A stretch of DNA of 32,198 nucleotides, from the NCBI GenBank assembly GCA_021296315.1, contig JAGWAO010000010.1:56973-89170 (forward strand), in the 5' to 3' direction. Made by a program: the position numbers and the translations under genes. A model generated the notes under the pieces. That model was not told where the DNA came from. It made no database searches and saw only the letters and a list, made by a program, of their open reading frames with translations. This stretch comes from Acidimicrobiia bacterium (GTDB lineage Bacteria; Actinomycetota; Acidimicrobiia; Acidimicrobiales; Aldehydirespiratoraceae). Shown piece by piece: positions 9,692-18,598 of the stretch; within the stretch, counting starts at the first letter, position 1, and each line of letters starts with the position of its first letter.

Positions 9692-10410
9692 GGTCGCTGC
9701 TTCGCCCCACCCGTCAGCACGGCATCCGCCGCCTTCTCGGCGGGGCGGCCCTGGTCCTGGCCGCGGCCGCGGCCTCCGGTTGCGGGCTGCCCACCGATCA
9801 GGAGGCGCAAGCCATCGATCCGGAGGACCTGCCCGAGAGCCTCCGGCCCGGATTCACGGCGTCCACCACCACGACCGTTCCCGCTCCCCTGACCGAGTCC
9901 CGCATCGTCTACCTCCTCACCAACCCCCAGGACATCGAGCGCACCATCGTGGTCGACGTGGAGCGCCAAGTGGACCGCAACGCCACTCTGGGTGATGTGC
10001 TGGCGACCCTGTTCGGCGAGGCCACTTCGGCCGAGGAGTCGGATGCCGGCTACTTCAACACCCTCGAGCTGTTCGAGATTCTCAGCGCCACAGTGATCGA
10101 CGGAGTGGCCACCGTGGACATCGTGCACCTGTCGCCGGAGGGCGAGGATCAACCGCCCTCTGCCGATGAGCTGCGCTTCGCGGCGGCTCAGCTCGTGTTC
10201 ACCGCCTCCGAGACGGAGAGTGTCGAGGGGGTCAGGATCCTGCTCGACGGTGAAGAGATTTCTGTTCCCACCAGCGACGCCGACGCCGAGCCCGGCTCGG
10301 TCCTGCGAACGAGCGCCTACGAGCAGTTCCAGCCGGACTTCGCGCCGGCGACCACCACGACTGCGCCCGGCGACGAGGAGGGCGGCGAGGAGGGCGGCGA
10401 GGACGGCTAG
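9688..10410 (+). CDS. GerMN domain-containing lipoprotein (LpqB-like partner of the two-component system)
   Basis: Signal peptide with lipobox-like AAASGC, GerMN-like region (TLGDVLATLF...GVATVDIVHLSP...AAAQLVFTASETESVEGVRILLDGEEISVP); GTGA overlap with the kinase stop. Confidence 0.85.
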   Translation: MRSLLRPTRQHGIRRLLGGAALVLAAAAASGCGLPTDQEAQAIDPEDLPESLRPGFTASTTTTVPAPLTESRIVYLLTNPQDIERTIVVDVERQVDRNATLGDVLATLFGEATSAEESDAGYFNTLELFEILSATVIDGVATVDIVHLSPEGEDQPPSADELRFAAAQLVFTASETESVEGVRILLDGEEISVPTSDADAEPGSVLRTSAYEQFQPDFAPATTTTAPGDEEGGEEGGEDG

Positions 10411-10433
10411 GCGGCTATGCGGGCGCTGCGGGT

Positions 10434-11465
10434 TCAAGCGAAGAAGGTGCGGGCCACGTCCAGCAGGTCGCGGCTCACCGGCTTCAGGCGGACGGTGGCG
10501 TCCTGCAACGACACGAGCTCGATCGCGCCGCCCCGCAGAGCCACCATCTGACCGAAGTTCCCGTCGTGGACAGCGTCGATGGCCGCCACCCCGAACCGGG
10601 TGGCCAGCACCCGATCGAACGGTGTGGGCGAACCTCCCCGCTGCACATGCCCGAGGATGGTGACCCGGGTCTCAAGTCCGGTGCGGGCCTCCACTTCGGC
10701 CGCTATGACGTTGGCGATTCCGCCGAGGCGCTTGTGCCCGTAGGCGTCGACCGGAGGCTCGGCCATCTCGAGCGTGCCCGGGCGGGGCCGGGCGCCCTCA
10801 GCCACCACCACTATGGAGGCGTAACGGCCCCGGGCCCGGCGACGCTTCAGGGCCGCGCAAAGGTCGTCGAGGTCGAAGGGCTCCTCGGGAACGAGGGTGT
10901 AGGTCGCGCCCCCCGCAATCCCTGCCCAAGTAGCGATGTGGCCCACATTGCGGCCCATCACCTCGACGAAGATGACACGGGCGTGACTCTCGGCCGTGGT
11001 GTGCAGCCGGTCGATGGCCTCGGTGGCCACGGTCACCGCGGTGTCGAACCCGAAAGTCCTCTCCGTCATGCCCACGTCGTTGTCGATCGTCTTGGGAACA
11101 CCTATGACACAGAAGCCGCGGTCCGACATCTCGGACGCGCACGACAGGGTGCCCTCGCCTCCTATTGCGATCAGCGCGTCGAGCTCGAGCCCGCGGATCG
11201 TCTCTGTGGCTCGAGACATGCCGTCGGGAAGGCTGAAAGGCGTGTGCCGCGAGGTGCCCAGCATCGTCCCGCCCTTGGGCAGCAGGCCGCGGCAGGCTTC
11301 GACGTCGAGCTGGACCCAGTCGTCGTCCACCACTCCCCGCCAGCCGTCGAGGAACCCGATCACCCGGTCCCCGTAATGCCGCTCCCCCTTGCGCACGACT
11401 GCCCTGATCACCGCATTGAGACCCGGGCAGTCGCCGCCTCCAGTAAGTAACCCGACCCGCATCAA
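10434..11465 (-). CDS. pfkA: 6-phosphofructokinase
   Basis: RVGLLTGGGDCPGLNAVIRAVV, IGGEGTLSCASEM, GVPKTIDNDVGMTERTFGFDTAV, EVMGRNVGHIATWAGIAGGA, LGHVQRGGSPTPFDRVLATRFG. Confidence 0.96.
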   Translation of the reverse strand: MMRVGLLTGGGDCPGLNAVIRAVVRKGERHYGDRVIGFLDGWRGVVDDDWVQLDVEACRGLLPKGGTMLGTSRHTPFSLPDGMSRATETIRGLELDALIAIGGEGTLSCASEMSDRGFCVIGVPKTIDNDVGMTERTFGFDTAVTVATEAIDRLHTTAESHARVIFVEVMGRNVGHIATWAGIAGGATYTLVPEEPFDLDDLCAALKRRRARGRYASIVVVAEGARPRPGTLEMAEPPVDAYGHKRLGGIANVIAAEVEARTGLETRVTILGHVQRGGSPTPFDRVLATRFGVAAIDAVHDGNFGQMVALRGGAIELVSLQDATVRLKPVSRDLLDVARTFFA

Positions 11466-12403
11466 GCGGCCTCAGAGGCAAGCAGGGCGGCGCCGATCGC
11501 TCCAGCCTGGCTTCCAAGCTGGGCTGGGACTACCTGCACCTTTCGCCGGTGGTCGCCCCCGAGCACCAGGCGGTGCGTCCACGCCTCGATGCCCCGCACC
11601 AGTGGCTCGCCGATGTCGATCAGCCCGCCTGCAATGATCACGACCTCCGGGTCGAGAACGTGCACGAGATTGGCCACGCCGACTGCGGCCCACCGGCAGA
11701 ATTCGTCTAGAACGGCCAGGGCGTCTGGATCTCCCTTGGCCACCAGGGCGTGGACATGTTCGCCTCGGATGGCGCTCACCGAGCCGGCCTCGGAGATGGC
11801 ATTGTCCAAGTCGCCCCTCGCCGCGGCCTGGCGGGCCAGACGGCCGAGTCCGGTGCCGGATGCGTAGTACTCCCAAGGGCCGGGCGCGCCGGTGACATGC
11901 TCCGGACCCGACATCTCGATCGTCATGTGGCCCGACTCGCCCGCGAATCCGTTCCAGCCCCGGTACAGCCTCCCGTCGAATACGAACCCGGTGCCCAGCC
12001 CGGTGCCTAGCGCCACCAGAGCAACATGCCGGGAACCGCGGCCTGCTCCGTGGAGCGACTCCGCCCAGACGGCGGCAGTTGCCTCGTTCTCCACCGCAAC
12101 GGGTCGTCGCCACTCCGAGCGCAGGCGACGGCGAACGTCGAGATCCAATACTCCGTCGATGTTGGGCGAGTACTTGAGCACTCCGTTGGCATCGACCAGT
12201 CCGGCGATTCCCACGCCCACCGCCGACAACCGTGCACTGCACTCGTATTCGAGGGCATCGACCATCCGAATGATCGTCTCGATCAGAGCGTCGCTGTCGG
12301 CTGTAGTCGCGTCGCGCCGCACGGCCACGGGCTTCGTGAGGTCGCCGGGGTGGACGGCCACCCCCAGGACCTTGGTGCCACCGATGTCCAAACCGCAGAA
12401 CAT
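11462..12403 (-). CDS. ROK family glucokinase
   Basis: GLDIGGTKVLGVAV, VENEATAAVWAE, ALGTGLGTGFVFDGRLYRGWNGFAGESGHMTIE, PEVVIIAGGLIDIGEPL; 4-bp ATGA overlap with pfkA. Confidence 0.92.
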   Translation of the reverse strand: MFCGLDIGGTKVLGVAVHPGDLTKPVAVRRDATTADSDALIETIIRMVDALEYECSARLSAVGVGIAGLVDANGVLKYSPNIDGVLDLDVRRRLRSEWRRPVAVENEATAAVWAESLHGAGRGSRHVALVALGTGLGTGFVFDGRLYRGWNGFAGESGHMTIEMSGPEHVTGAPGPWEYYASGTGLGRLARQAAARGDLDNAISEAGSVSAIRGEHVHALVAKGDPDALAVLDEFCRWAAVGVANLVHVLDPEVVIIAGGLIDIGEPLVRGIEAWTHRLVLGGDHRRKVQVVPAQLGSQAGAIGAALLASEAA

Positions 12404-12426
12404 TTCGCCTCTCGGGATCCCCGGGG

Positions 12427-12897
12427 TCAGGATCCGGCGCCGGCTTCCACGTAAGCCTTCAACTCGTCGAGCGCGGTTTGCATGATGCGCGACTCTGCCC
12501 GCCGCTTGACGAAGCCGGGCAGGGGCACGGCCAGCTCGACGGCCAGTTGGTACGACACCTCGGTGGTGTCGGACTCACCGGGGACGGCGACGAAGGTGTA
12601 CTCGCCGTCGAGACGGGTGGTGGCGTCGCCCCGCTGGAGTCGCCAGGCGAGACGCAGCGGGTCGGATCCGTAGAAGTACCTGAGTGTGTAGGTCGTGGAG
12701 CGGCCCATGGCGGTGACCCTGTACTTGACGTCGACGGCGCGGCCGTCGCGGTCCCGGGCGATGATCTGCGCTTCCTTGATGTCGCGGGCCCATCGGGGAT
12801 ACTGCTCGAAGTCGACGGCCGCGTTGAAGCATCGCTCCGGTGAAGCCATGATCGTGGTGCGCTGGGTTGCCTGATCGACCACGTTGGGCACCGCCAC
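12427..12897 (-). CDS. SRPBCC family protein (polyketide cyclase/dehydrase-like)
   Basis: TTIMASPERCFNAAVDFEQYPRWARDIKEAQII...VDVKYRVTAMGRSTTYTLRY pattern. Confidence 0.85.
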   Translation of the reverse strand: MAVPNVVDQATQRTTIMASPERCFNAAVDFEQYPRWARDIKEAQIIARDRDGRAVDVKYRVTAMGRSTTYTLRYFYGSDPLRLAWRLQRGDATTRLDGEYTFVAVPGESDTTEVSYQLAVELAVPLPGFVKRRAESRIMQTALDELKAYVEAGAGS

Positions 12898-13009
12898 TTG
12901 GAATCCTCAGAAATTGCGCGGCTGTAGGCGTGTGCCGCGTCGTGACTGACACTAACAACGTTGTCGCTGGTTGCGGCGCAACACCAGCCGGCTGCTTGTT
13001 GCCTGTTGG

Positions 13010-14146
13010 TCAGCCCGGTGGCTGCTTGACCATGGCGTCGAGCGCGCCGCGCAGTTGGCTGGCCAGCACGTCGTAGGAGAAGTCGGCCTCGACCCGCCGG
13101 CGCGCCGCGTCGCCTATCTCCTTGAGGCGATCGGGGTCATCGAGAAGGGCGCCGATGGCCGCGGCCGCGCTCCGCGGCGTGGCCTCATCGAGCACGACTC
13201 CTGTCTCGCCGTCGACCACCGCTTCATGGGCGCCACCGCTGCGACCGGCGACCTGGGGTACGCCGGCCGCGGCCGCCTCGAGGAAGACGATGCCGAAGCC
13301 CTCCTGCTCCAGGCCCCGCCAGCGGGTGCGGCACAGCATGGCGAAGACGTCTGCGCATCCGTAGAGGGAGACCAGGTCGCCGTCGCTGAGGCGACCCGGA
13401 AGCCGGACCGGGGCACCGACCCTGGCCGCCAGGCGGGTCAGGCGGCGTCGGTCACGGCCCCTCCCGGCGATGACAACCTGCAGGTCTTCATGGACACCCG
13501 CCAGCAGGGCAGCTGACCGGATCAGCGTGTCCATCCCCTTGCGGGGCACGAGTCTCGACACGCTCACCACGGTGGGGGCTCCGATCTGGAGCCCCAGCCG
13601 CCTGCGGGCCTCAATTCGTTCGGCGGAGGTCTGATGCTTGAATCGATCGATGTCCACGCCGGGAGGGATCAGGAACGCCGGGAGAGGGTGCCCCAGGGCT
13701 CGTTCGCACTCTCGGGCGGCATAGCCGCCGGCCGCGACCACCCCCACCGCGCCGTCGAGCACCCTTCGCAGCAGCCGCCGCGCGCCGGGGAGCCGGGCGG
13801 GAACGGCCACCTCGGCACCGTGCACGATCACCGCGTACGGGAGGTCCAGGCGTGGTCCGATCAGTCCGGCGGGAAGGGCGGGATCGATCACCACCAGATC
13901 CACGGCGTGGCTACGAGCCAGGCGTCGCACCCGCCTGACGAGGTGCGGTCCCGGCAGCAACCACGGCTCGCGGGATCGGGTCACGGTAAAGGGCTGGGCT
14001 GCGTCGAACGCGTCCGCGCCCTCGTACGGGGTCGTGTGGACCACGACATCCTGCGGAGGCAGCCGCCGCCACAGCTCCCACAGGTAGTTCTGGATGCCTC
14101 CCACCTTGGGCGGGAAGTCATTGGTCACGAGCAGGTGACGGGTCAC
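13010..14146 (-). CDS. glycosyltransferase family 4 (GT-B) protein
   Basis: VTRHLLVTNDFPPKVGGIQNYLWELWRRLP...VVSVSRLVPRKGMDTLIRSAALL...EQEGFGIVFLEAAAAGVPQVAGRSGGAHEAVVDGETG. Start is the GTG at 14146; upstream part of track ORF 13010..15211 is out-of-frame readthrough over queG. Confidence 0.93.
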   Translation of the reverse strand: MTRHLLVTNDFPPKVGGIQNYLWELWRRLPPQDVVVHTTPYEGADAFDAAQPFTVTRSREPWLLPGPHLVRRVRRLARSHAVDLVVIDPALPAGLIGPRLDLPYAVIVHGAEVAVPARLPGARRLLRRVLDGAVGVVAAGGYAARECERALGHPLPAFLIPPGVDIDRFKHQTSAERIEARRRLGLQIGAPTVVSVSRLVPRKGMDTLIRSAALLAGVHEDLQVVIAGRGRDRRRLTRLAARVGAPVRLPGRLSDGDLVSLYGCADVFAMLCRTRWRGLEQEGFGIVFLEAAAAGVPQVAGRSGGAHEAVVDGETGVVLDEATPRSAAAAIGALLDDPDRLKEIGDAARRRVEADFSYDVLASQLRGALDAMVKQPPG

Positions 14147-15261
14147 GCCGCTCGGCCTCTTGGCGGTACGGGCCTGTCCAACTCGGCTCTCACCAGTGGA
14201 TCGTCGCGGTCGGACAGCGCCTCGAGGCTGAGGCCGAGGCGGCGGGCGCACCACACCCCGTGAGCCCGGATGAGCGGATCGGGTTCGCGCAGCGCCCGGT
14301 CCACCGCGGCGCGCACCCGCGGCTCTGCGGGCTCGCCCACGTTGGCCAGCACCACGAGAGCATTGCGGCGCAGGTAGCGGGGCTGTCGCCTGGGTATGTA
14401 CCAGCGCCCGAAGGCGGCCATCAGCTCGGAGTCCGAGGCATCCAGCAAGTCCAGCACCGGCACCCATGTCTGTTGATCCTGCGGCCGGGCGGCGCGGTGA
14501 CGGTGGCGAACGCGCACTCGGTTGGGAGGGCACACCTCTGAGCAGTCGTCGCAGCCATAGATGCGATCTCCTAGCGCGACGCGGTAGTCGGGGTCGAACA
14601 CACCGTCGGCCTGCACCAGCCAGGCCAGGCAGCGGCGGGCGTCCACCGCTCCGGGGGCGACGATGGCATCGGTCGGGCAGCCGTCCAGACACTGGCGGCA
14701 GGATCCGCAGCCGTCGGCCACCGGTTCGGGGTCGGCCGACACGAGGGCGGCGTCTGTCACCACCGCTCCGAGCACGACAAGGCTGCCCAGTCCGGGCAAG
14801 AGGATGTTGGAGTTCTTGCCCCACCAGCCGATAGCGGCCCGATGGGCCGCGGCCCGGTCTACGAGGCCGTTCTCGTCGGCGGACACCACAGCTCGATGGC
14901 CCTCGGCCCGCAGTGCTTCGGCGATGGTTTCGAGGGCGGCTCTCAAAGGGGTGTAGTAGTCGGCCCTCGCGTAGGCAGCCACCCGGGCGTAGGGGCTGCC
15001 GTCGTCGGGTCGATCGCTGGTGGCGGCGCCGAATTCGAGTGCCCCGACGACCAGTGCAGCCGCGCCGGGCACCAGTCGCTCCGGGTCGGCGGAGCGCTCC
15101 GGGTTGCGGTAGGTGAACTGCATCCCGCCGTGCAGCCCGGCCTGCTTGCGTTCCTGCAGGACCTGGGCGGTCTCGGAGAACGGCTCGGCCCGGCAGAAGC
15201 CGACCGCGCACAGGCCGGCCTGCTGGCCTATGGCGGCCAGCGTGGAGGTGTCGAGGCTCAC
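14143..15261 (-). CDS. queG: epoxyqueuosine reductase
   Basis: CAVGFCRAEPF, RADYYTPLR, GWWGKNSNILLPGLGSLVVLGAVVTDA, two 4Fe-4S clusters (CGSCRQCLDGCPTDAI; CDDCSEVCPPN), C-terminal HEAT-like repeat. Confidence 0.94.
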   Translation of the reverse strand: MSLDTSTLAAIGQQAGLCAVGFCRAEPFSETAQVLQERKQAGLHGGMQFTYRNPERSADPERLVPGAAALVVGALEFGAATSDRPDDGSPYARVAAYARADYYTPLRAALETIAEALRAEGHRAVVSADENGLVDRAAAHRAAIGWWGKNSNILLPGLGSLVVLGAVVTDAALVSADPEPVADGCGSCRQCLDGCPTDAIVAPGAVDARRCLAWLVQADGVFDPDYRVALGDRIYGCDDCSEVCPPNRVRVRHRHRAARPQDQQTWVPVLDLLDASDSELMAAFGRWYIPRRQPRYLRRNALVVLANVGEPAEPRVRAAVDRALREPDPLIRAHGVWCARRLGLSLEALSDRDDPLVRAELDRPVPPRGRAA

Positions 15262-15325
15262 GGCCTCATGATGGCAGCCGCGACGCCGGCCGCAGCCCGC
15301 CCGGTCGCGAGTAGGGCCAGCGGGC

Positions 15326-16366
15326 TCATCCGGCTGGCAGCGTGGTCACCTCGTCGAACTTCTTGGCGGCCCGCCCGTCGTCGATGGCGGCTGCGGCTGC
15401 CTCCACGCCGGCCGCGAGGTCGTCGGCCACTCCCGCCACCACCAGGCCCGCAGCTGCGTTGAGCACCACCATGTCGCGCTTGGGTCCATGCTCACCGGCC
15501 AGAATGCCGGCCAGGATCCGCGCGTTGGCCACTGGATCTCCGCCCCGCAGTTCGTCGGGCGTTGCCGGGGACAGCCCCACGTCGGTCGCCTCGATGCGGT
15601 ACTCGGTCACCTTGCCCTCGTTCAGATCAACCACCAGGTTCGGCCCCGTTGTGGTGAACTCGTCGAATCGGCCGTCGCCGTGCACCACCAGCGACCGCAC
15701 GGAACCGGTCGCCTGCAGAACGGCGGCCATGTCGGGGGCCAGTGACCGCTCCAGTACGCCTATGACCTGGCGCTGCACATGGCCCGGATGGGACAGGGGC
15801 CCCAGCAGGTTGAAGATCGTCGATATGCCGACCTGCGATCGCACGGCGGCCACGTGGCGCATGGCCGGATGGAAGGTCTTGGCGAAGGCGAATCCAAGCC
15901 CCGCCGATCGCACCATGTGCTCCACTTCATGGGGTGCAGCGCCGATGGGCACGCCGATGACATCGAGCAGGTCGAAGGCGCCCGATGTGGATGAGGCCTT
16001 GACGCTGCCGTGCTTGCAGACGGTGGCACCCGCACCAGCGGCCACGAAGCAGGCCATGGTTGAGACGTTCAGCGCGTGAGCCTTGCGGCCGGCCGTGCCG
16101 CCGGTACCCACGATGTCGATGGCGTTGCCGGGGATTTCCAGTGGCGTGGCCGCGTCGCGCATGGCTCCTACCAGGCCCAGGAGCTCTCCCACGGCGGGGC
16201 CCTTCAGCCGCAGGGCCACGATGAACGCGGCTACCTGGGCATCGGTCGCCTCGCCCGCGAGAATCGCCCCGAGTGCGGCGCGGGCCTCGCCTGCTCCGAT
16301 GTCCCGGCCCGCGGCGAGAGTGGCGAGCACCGCGGGCCAGCCGCCGTAGTCGTCGAGCGTGGTCAT
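15326..16366 (-). CDS. trpD: anthranilate phosphoribosyltransferase
   Basis: IDIVGTGGTAGRKAHALNVSTMACFVAAGAGATVCKHGSVKASSTSGAFDLLDVIGV, FHPAMRHVAAVRSQVGISTIFNLLGPLSHPG; Shine-Dalgarno GGAGGAAACC before ATG. Confidence 0.95.
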   Translation of the reverse strand: MTTLDDYGGWPAVLATLAAGRDIGAGEARAALGAILAGEATDAQVAAFIVALRLKGPAVGELLGLVGAMRDAATPLEIPGNAIDIVGTGGTAGRKAHALNVSTMACFVAAGAGATVCKHGSVKASSTSGAFDLLDVIGVPIGAAPHEVEHMVRSAGLGFAFAKTFHPAMRHVAAVRSQVGISTIFNLLGPLSHPGHVQRQVIGVLERSLAPDMAAVLQATGSVRSLVVHGDGRFDEFTTTGPNLVVDLNEGKVTEYRIEATDVGLSPATPDELRGGDPVANARILAGILAGEHGPKRDMVVLNAAAGLVVAGVADDLAAGVEAAAAAIDDGRAAKKFDEVTTLPAG

Positions 16367-16442
16367 GGTTTCCTCCGGGCCCGCGCCTGCGGCTTGGGCC
16401 TGCGCCGTCGCGTCGGGTCTTCAGGCTAACTAGCCTTGTAGC

Positions 16443-16801
<359 letters not shown>

Positions 16802-16860
16802 CTCTCCCTCATGACTACTGGTGTCTCGTCGGTTGCCGTGCGCTCGGGACTAACGACGGC

Positions 16861-17019
16861 GTGGGGGCTTGCTTGTTCGTCCTTGTTTGGTTGACCGGCT
16901 GTTCGGGAGCCGCGGTCGAGCCGCCCGAGAGCATCCGCCACGGGCCGCCCACGCACCCGACCCACCGCCAGATCGCCGACCGCCCCAGATCCGTGGGTTG
17001 GCGCGTTCCGAGCCGCTAG
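16861..17019 (+). CDS. possible very short lipoprotein ORF (below the track length cutoff)
   Basis: GTG start; VGACLFVLVWLTGCSGAAVEPPESIRHGPPTHPTHRQIADRPRSVGWRVPSR*, lipobox-like LTGC. No positively charged n-region and no clear SD. Confidence 0.25.
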   Translation: MGACLFVLVWLTGCSGAAVEPPESIRHGPPTHPTHRQIADRPRSVGWRVPSR

Positions 17020-17096
17020 TCACCCTCACCTAGTGCCACCGGTGCCGTGGGCGCGGATTCGTAGTGGAAGCCAGGTCGGCGGGGCCGCAGGGCGGG

Positions 17097-17588
17097 TCAA
17101 GGCGCTGGGCGGGTGAGGCGGCCGGTGGTCAGGAATGCTTGGCGGCGCTCGGGATCTGACAGGCCGAAGCGGCGGGCGGTCCAGGCCAGGGCGGCGATCC
17201 CGGCGAGTTCGAGGATGATCAGGATGATCAGGGGGCGGTCGTACTCGGGGGGGACTCCTTGGCCCACTCCCCCGCTGCCGGATACCGGCCACCAGAACAG
17301 CGCTGTGCGCGACCAGGCTCCACTGGCCACCAGGAACACCAGGGTGCCGATGGGCACACCGATCCAGCGCCGCCGCAGCAGCCGGCGGCCCCGGCCGGCG
17401 GTGAGAACCATTACCGCCACGAGAAGCACCACGCTGCCGGCCAGGGTGTGCAGCACCCAGGGTGACCCGCTGCTGTTCTCAGCCAGGGGCAGCACCGCGC
17501 CCAGCGCCACCACCCGGTAGTCGACGCCGCTGCTGCCGAACACCAGCGCCACAGCTACCACCCCGCACGCTGCGAACCAGAAGAACAC
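17097..17588 (-). CDS. hypothetical integral membrane protein
   Basis: Four hydrophobic segments in MFFWFAACGVVAVALVFGSSGVDYRVVALGAVLPL...; compositionally plausible, no recognised family. Confidence 0.65.
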   Translation of the reverse strand: MFFWFAACGVVAVALVFGSSGVDYRVVALGAVLPLAENSSGSPWVLHTLAGSVVLLVAVMVLTAGRGRRLLRRRWIGVPIGTLVFLVASGAWSRTALFWWPVSGSGGVGQGVPPEYDRPLIILIILELAGIAALAWTARRFGLSDPERRQAFLTTGRLTRPAP

Positions 17589-17700
17589 CTATCCGCTTGG
17601 TCCCTAGTGGTCCGTCGCGGCATTGATCGAGGTACAGCGAACCGCCCCGATCCACCAGTGGGCACTCATGCGCTGCCCCGGCCGCCTGGGCGACACAGCA

Positions 17701-18468
17701 CTAGCGCAGGACAAGCCGCCCGCACTCGGCGCAGTTCTGCACCGCCCCTTCGGCGCAGCGCTTGATGCGGGCTACCTCGATCGCGGGCATCTGTTGGGGG
17801 CATCCGCAGCCCGAGGACGGATCGAACGCCACGGCTGTGCTCGGCCCGAACGTCTCGCGCAGCCGCTCGTAGTCGGCTACCGCCGACGCTTCGATGCGGC
17901 CCGCGACCTCGGTCCTCGTCGTCACGAGTGTCGCGAGTTGCTTGTCAATGGCGGCTCTTGCCGCGGCCAGCTCGGCCTCCAGCACCGTCACCCGCTCGCC
18001 GGCGGCCGCTTGCTGCTCCTCCAGAGCCTCGGCCTGACCGCTCAACTCTTCTGCTTCCATCAGTGCCTCGATGGCCCGCTCCTCCAGCACACCCTGGCGG
18101 GAACGCAGTCCGGCGATCTCGTCCTGCAGCGCCTGAAGGTCTCTGATGGCGGTGATTTCACCGGAGTAGAGACGGTTGTCGTCCTTGTCGGCCCTGGCCT
18201 GGATGATTGCGGCTTCGTCCTCCAGGCGCTTCTGGCGGGTGAGCACCTCGATGCGTTGCAGGCCTACCGTGTCGATCTCGCGCTGCAGCTCTCGCTGCTG
18301 AGACTGGGTCGCAGCGAGGTCCCGGCGCAGCGGGAGGGTGGCCCGCCGGTGCTGGAGTTGCTCCGTCTCGGTGTCGATCTCTTGGATCTCCAAGAGCGGA
18401 TGAACGCTCTCGGTGGCCTGGTCAGGTTCGTCGGAAGTCTCGTCATCGCTTGAGGCAGCTTCGGGCAC
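17701..18468 (-). CDS. coiled-coil protein with C-terminal C4-type zinc-ribbon (zf-RING_7-like)
   Basis: Long heptad-rich region followed by FDPSSGCGCPQQMPAIEVARIKRCAEGAVQNCAECGRLVLR. Proximity to rnpB resembles other actinobacterial loci. Confidence 0.85.
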   Translation of the reverse strand: MPEAASSDDETSDEPDQATESVHPLLEIQEIDTETEQLQHRRATLPLRRDLAATQSQQRELQREIDTVGLQRIEVLTRQKRLEDEAAIIQARADKDDNRLYSGEITAIRDLQALQDEIAGLRSRQGVLEERAIEALMEAEELSGQAEALEEQQAAAGERVTVLEAELAAARAAIDKQLATLVTTRTEVAGRIEASAVADYERLRETFGPSTAVAFDPSSGCGCPQQMPAIEVARIKRCAEGAVQNCAECGRLVLR

Positions 18469-18598
18469 GGCGAGACACTAACGGGTCGAAGTCCTCACCA
18501 CTAGGTAGACGGCAACGGCTCATGAGTTCTCGCAGTCCTGTGAGTTCAGGCTGCCGCCAAGTCCCTCTCTCCGGCAGTGTCTGTGGGACCATTCCCGG

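Noticed and set aside
12955-12964. Palindrome ACAACGTTGT upstream of the SRPBCC gene
   Set aside because: Single 10-bp palindrome with no second site; insufficient to call an operator.
13010-15211. 733-aa minus ORF as a single fusion protein
   Set aside because: The upstream part is an out-of-frame reading of queG; glycosyltransferase homology starts at GTG 14146, which overlaps the queG stop as GTGA.
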